Assembly (NCBI GenBank): GCA_030840185.1 | Contig: JAUZFY010000056.1 | Coordinates: 1-5,350, forward strand | Direction of reading: 5' to 3' | DNA length: 5,350 bases | Origin: Microbacteriaceae bacterium | Lineage (GTDB): Bacteria; Actinomycetota; Actinomycetes; Actinomycetales; Microbacteriaceae | Shown here: piece by piece, positions 4,712 to 5,350 of the stretch | How the letters are laid out: each line of letters begins with the position of its first letter | How positions within the stretch are numbered: position 1 is the first letter of the stretch | The notes under the pieces: model-generated | Seen by the model: the letters and a program-made list of their open reading frames with translations, nothing else | Told to the model about the DNA's origin: nothing | The model's database searches: none | Translations under genes and position numbers: made by a program

Positions 4712-4822
4712 ATGGCCGACAAGTCACCTAAAAAGTCCACCTCGAAGACGGCGGCGTCAAAGTCTCTAAAGGAGAAGCGCGCCGACAAGAAGACCAAGGC
4801 CGCGAACAAGCCGACCGGCTAG
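4712..4822 (+). CDS. Small Lys-rich conserved actinobacterial protein, 36 residues
   Basis: The product starts MADKSPKKSTSKTAAS and contains KSLKEKRADKKTKA (18-31). About a third of residues are lysine or arginine, there are no aromatic residues, and it is probably disordered. I recognise the MADKSP...KSLKEKRA pattern as a small protein widespread in actinobacteria and usually annotated hypothetical; its role is not known to me. Charge suggests binding to nucleic acid or ribosome, but that is inference. GGGAG (4701-4705) lies six bases before the ATG, and a strong terminator begins 15 bases after the stop, so it looks like a compact, well-expressed single-gene unit. An in-frame GTG at 4637 would add 25 residues unlike the family and is rejected. 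Confidence 0.85.
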   Translation: MADKSPKKSTSKTAASKSLKEKRADKKTKAANKPTG

Positions 4823-4836
4823 CGACTGACGGAGAG

Positions 4837-4862
4837 TGCCCGGGTTCGCCCGGGCATTTTTT
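4837..4862 (+). terminator. Strong intrinsic terminator of the small Lys-rich gene
   Basis: TGCCCGGG (4837-4844), a TTCG tetraloop and CCCGGGCA (4849-4856) form an 8-bp perfect GC-rich stem followed directly by six T residues (4857-4862). There is no T-run on the opposite strand, so it acts mainly for plus-strand transcription. It separates the small gene from the convergent FBP-domain gene. Confidence 0.95.
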
Positions 4863-4897
4863 GTGTCCGGGTGACGGGAGTCGCCAAACGGAACCGG

Positions 4898-5350
4898 CTA
4901 GGCCGTCTTCATGATGTCGGCAGTGAAGCTCTGCACCCGAGAGAGCAGTCCCTCGGCTCGACGAGCGACGATCTCCGCCGGGTCGAGCGGTAGGGCCGAG
5001 GCCGGGGGAGTGATGCGGATGATCAGCGAACAGGCCAGGTCGGCGCAGATGTAGGTTCCGACGGTGTTGCCGTCGCGCCCGGCTTGTCCGGCCCGAGGGG
5101 CCGAGAAGAGCGCGACCTGTCCGGCCGGCTGGGGGGTGCGGCACAGGGAGCACATCGCCGAGATTCCGGGGCGCATGGTGGCTCCCGACGCGCGGAGGAC
5201 GATCCCGACCGGACGGTCGTCGAGCCAGTGTACGAGGTAGCCGCGCAGTGGAGCTTTGTGATCCCGCCAGCCGAGATACTCCCGCTCGCCCCAGAGGACT
5301 TCGTGCAGACCGGGAAGCGGCATTCGCAGCACCTCGCCTTGCGACGCGTT
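4898..5350 (-). CDS. FBP-domain (FusB-type zinc finger) protein, N-terminus cut off
   Basis: The frame is open to the right edge, so the start lies outside; 150 residues are visible, beginning NASQGEVLRMPLPGL. The family's beginning normally precedes an NAS motif by roughly ten residues, so little is missing and the internal GTG at 5332 is not the start. Family features are YLGWRDHKAPLRGY (25-38 of the visible part) and DDRPVGIVLR (44-53), then a four-cysteine zinc site: CSLC (67-70) and CADLAC (102-107), with GNTVGTY between. This matches the FBP_C domain, related to the C-terminal zinc-binding part of FusB-type proteins that bind elongation factor G and free it from fusidic acid-stalled ribosomes. 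Most actinobacterial members are chromosomal and uncharacterised, so EF-G binding is inference and resistance should not be assumed. Confidence 0.88.
   Translation of the reverse strand, partial: NASQGEVLRMPLPGLHEVLWGEREYLGWRDHKAPLRGYLVHWLDDRPVGIVLRASGATMRPGISAMCSLCRTPQPAGQVALFSAPRAGQAGRDGNTVGTYICADLACSLIIRITPPASALPLDPAEIVARRAEGLLSRVQSFTADIMKTA

Noticed and set aside
4637..4822. 61-residue version of the small Lys-rich protein starting at GTG 4637
   Set aside because: The extra residues are unlike the family, while GGGAG six bases before ATG 4712 marks the proper start.

Overview
The window looks like chromosomal DNA of a high-GC Gram-positive bacterium (Actinomycetota), most likely a member of the Microbacteriaceae. 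The signs are strong GC bias at third codon positions, a CarD whose C-terminal half closely resembles actinobacterial CarD, a DUF3054 membrane protein, an MmyB-type (MLTR) XRE regulator, an FBP-type zinc-binding protein, and start codons lying directly behind TAnnnT -10 boxes. The family-level placement is inference; no rRNA or tRNA is present to confirm it.

Layout, left to right: (1) 1-234 (+), the C-terminal end of a sugar-porter MFS transporter. (2) 235-519, a non-coding gap with a short hairpin and a perfect dyad ahead of carD. (3) 520-1011 (+), a CarD-family RNA polymerase-binding regulator. (4) 1012-1700, a 689-bp stretch without a confident gene, largely filled by a repeat cassette. 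The cassette has two 118-bp direct repeats exactly 300 bp apart (114/118 identical), each containing a 105-bp core bounded by 14-bp perfect inverted repeats, with a degenerate 18-bp tandem array between them. The right copy also carries a 59-codon ORF with a strong ribosome binding site. (5) 1701-2558 (+), an SDR-type NAD(P)-binding protein. (6) 2586-3476 (-), an XRE/MmyB-like regulator convergent with the SDR gene. (7) 3477-3588, a compact divergent promoter region with mirror-image TAGGGT boxes. (8) 3589-3963 (+), a DUF3054 membrane protein. (9) 3980-4531 (-), a YfcE/MJ0936-type metallophosphoesterase. (10) 4712-4822 (+), a 36-residue Lys-rich protein followed by a strong intrinsic terminator. 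(11) 4898-5350 (-), an FBP-domain protein cut by the right edge.

The genes do not form one pathway or operon: strands alternate and each gene appears to have its own promoter. The clearest functional links are the divergent regulator/DUF3054 pair, which share a promoter region, and the possible (unproven) link between the MmyB-like regulator and the neighbouring SDR gene, a pairing that is common in actinobacteria. I see no evidence of a defence system, CRISPR array or complete insertion sequence. The most unusual structure is the 1128-1545 repeat cassette; next are the symmetric leaderless promoters and the divergent CarD with Glu at position 47.
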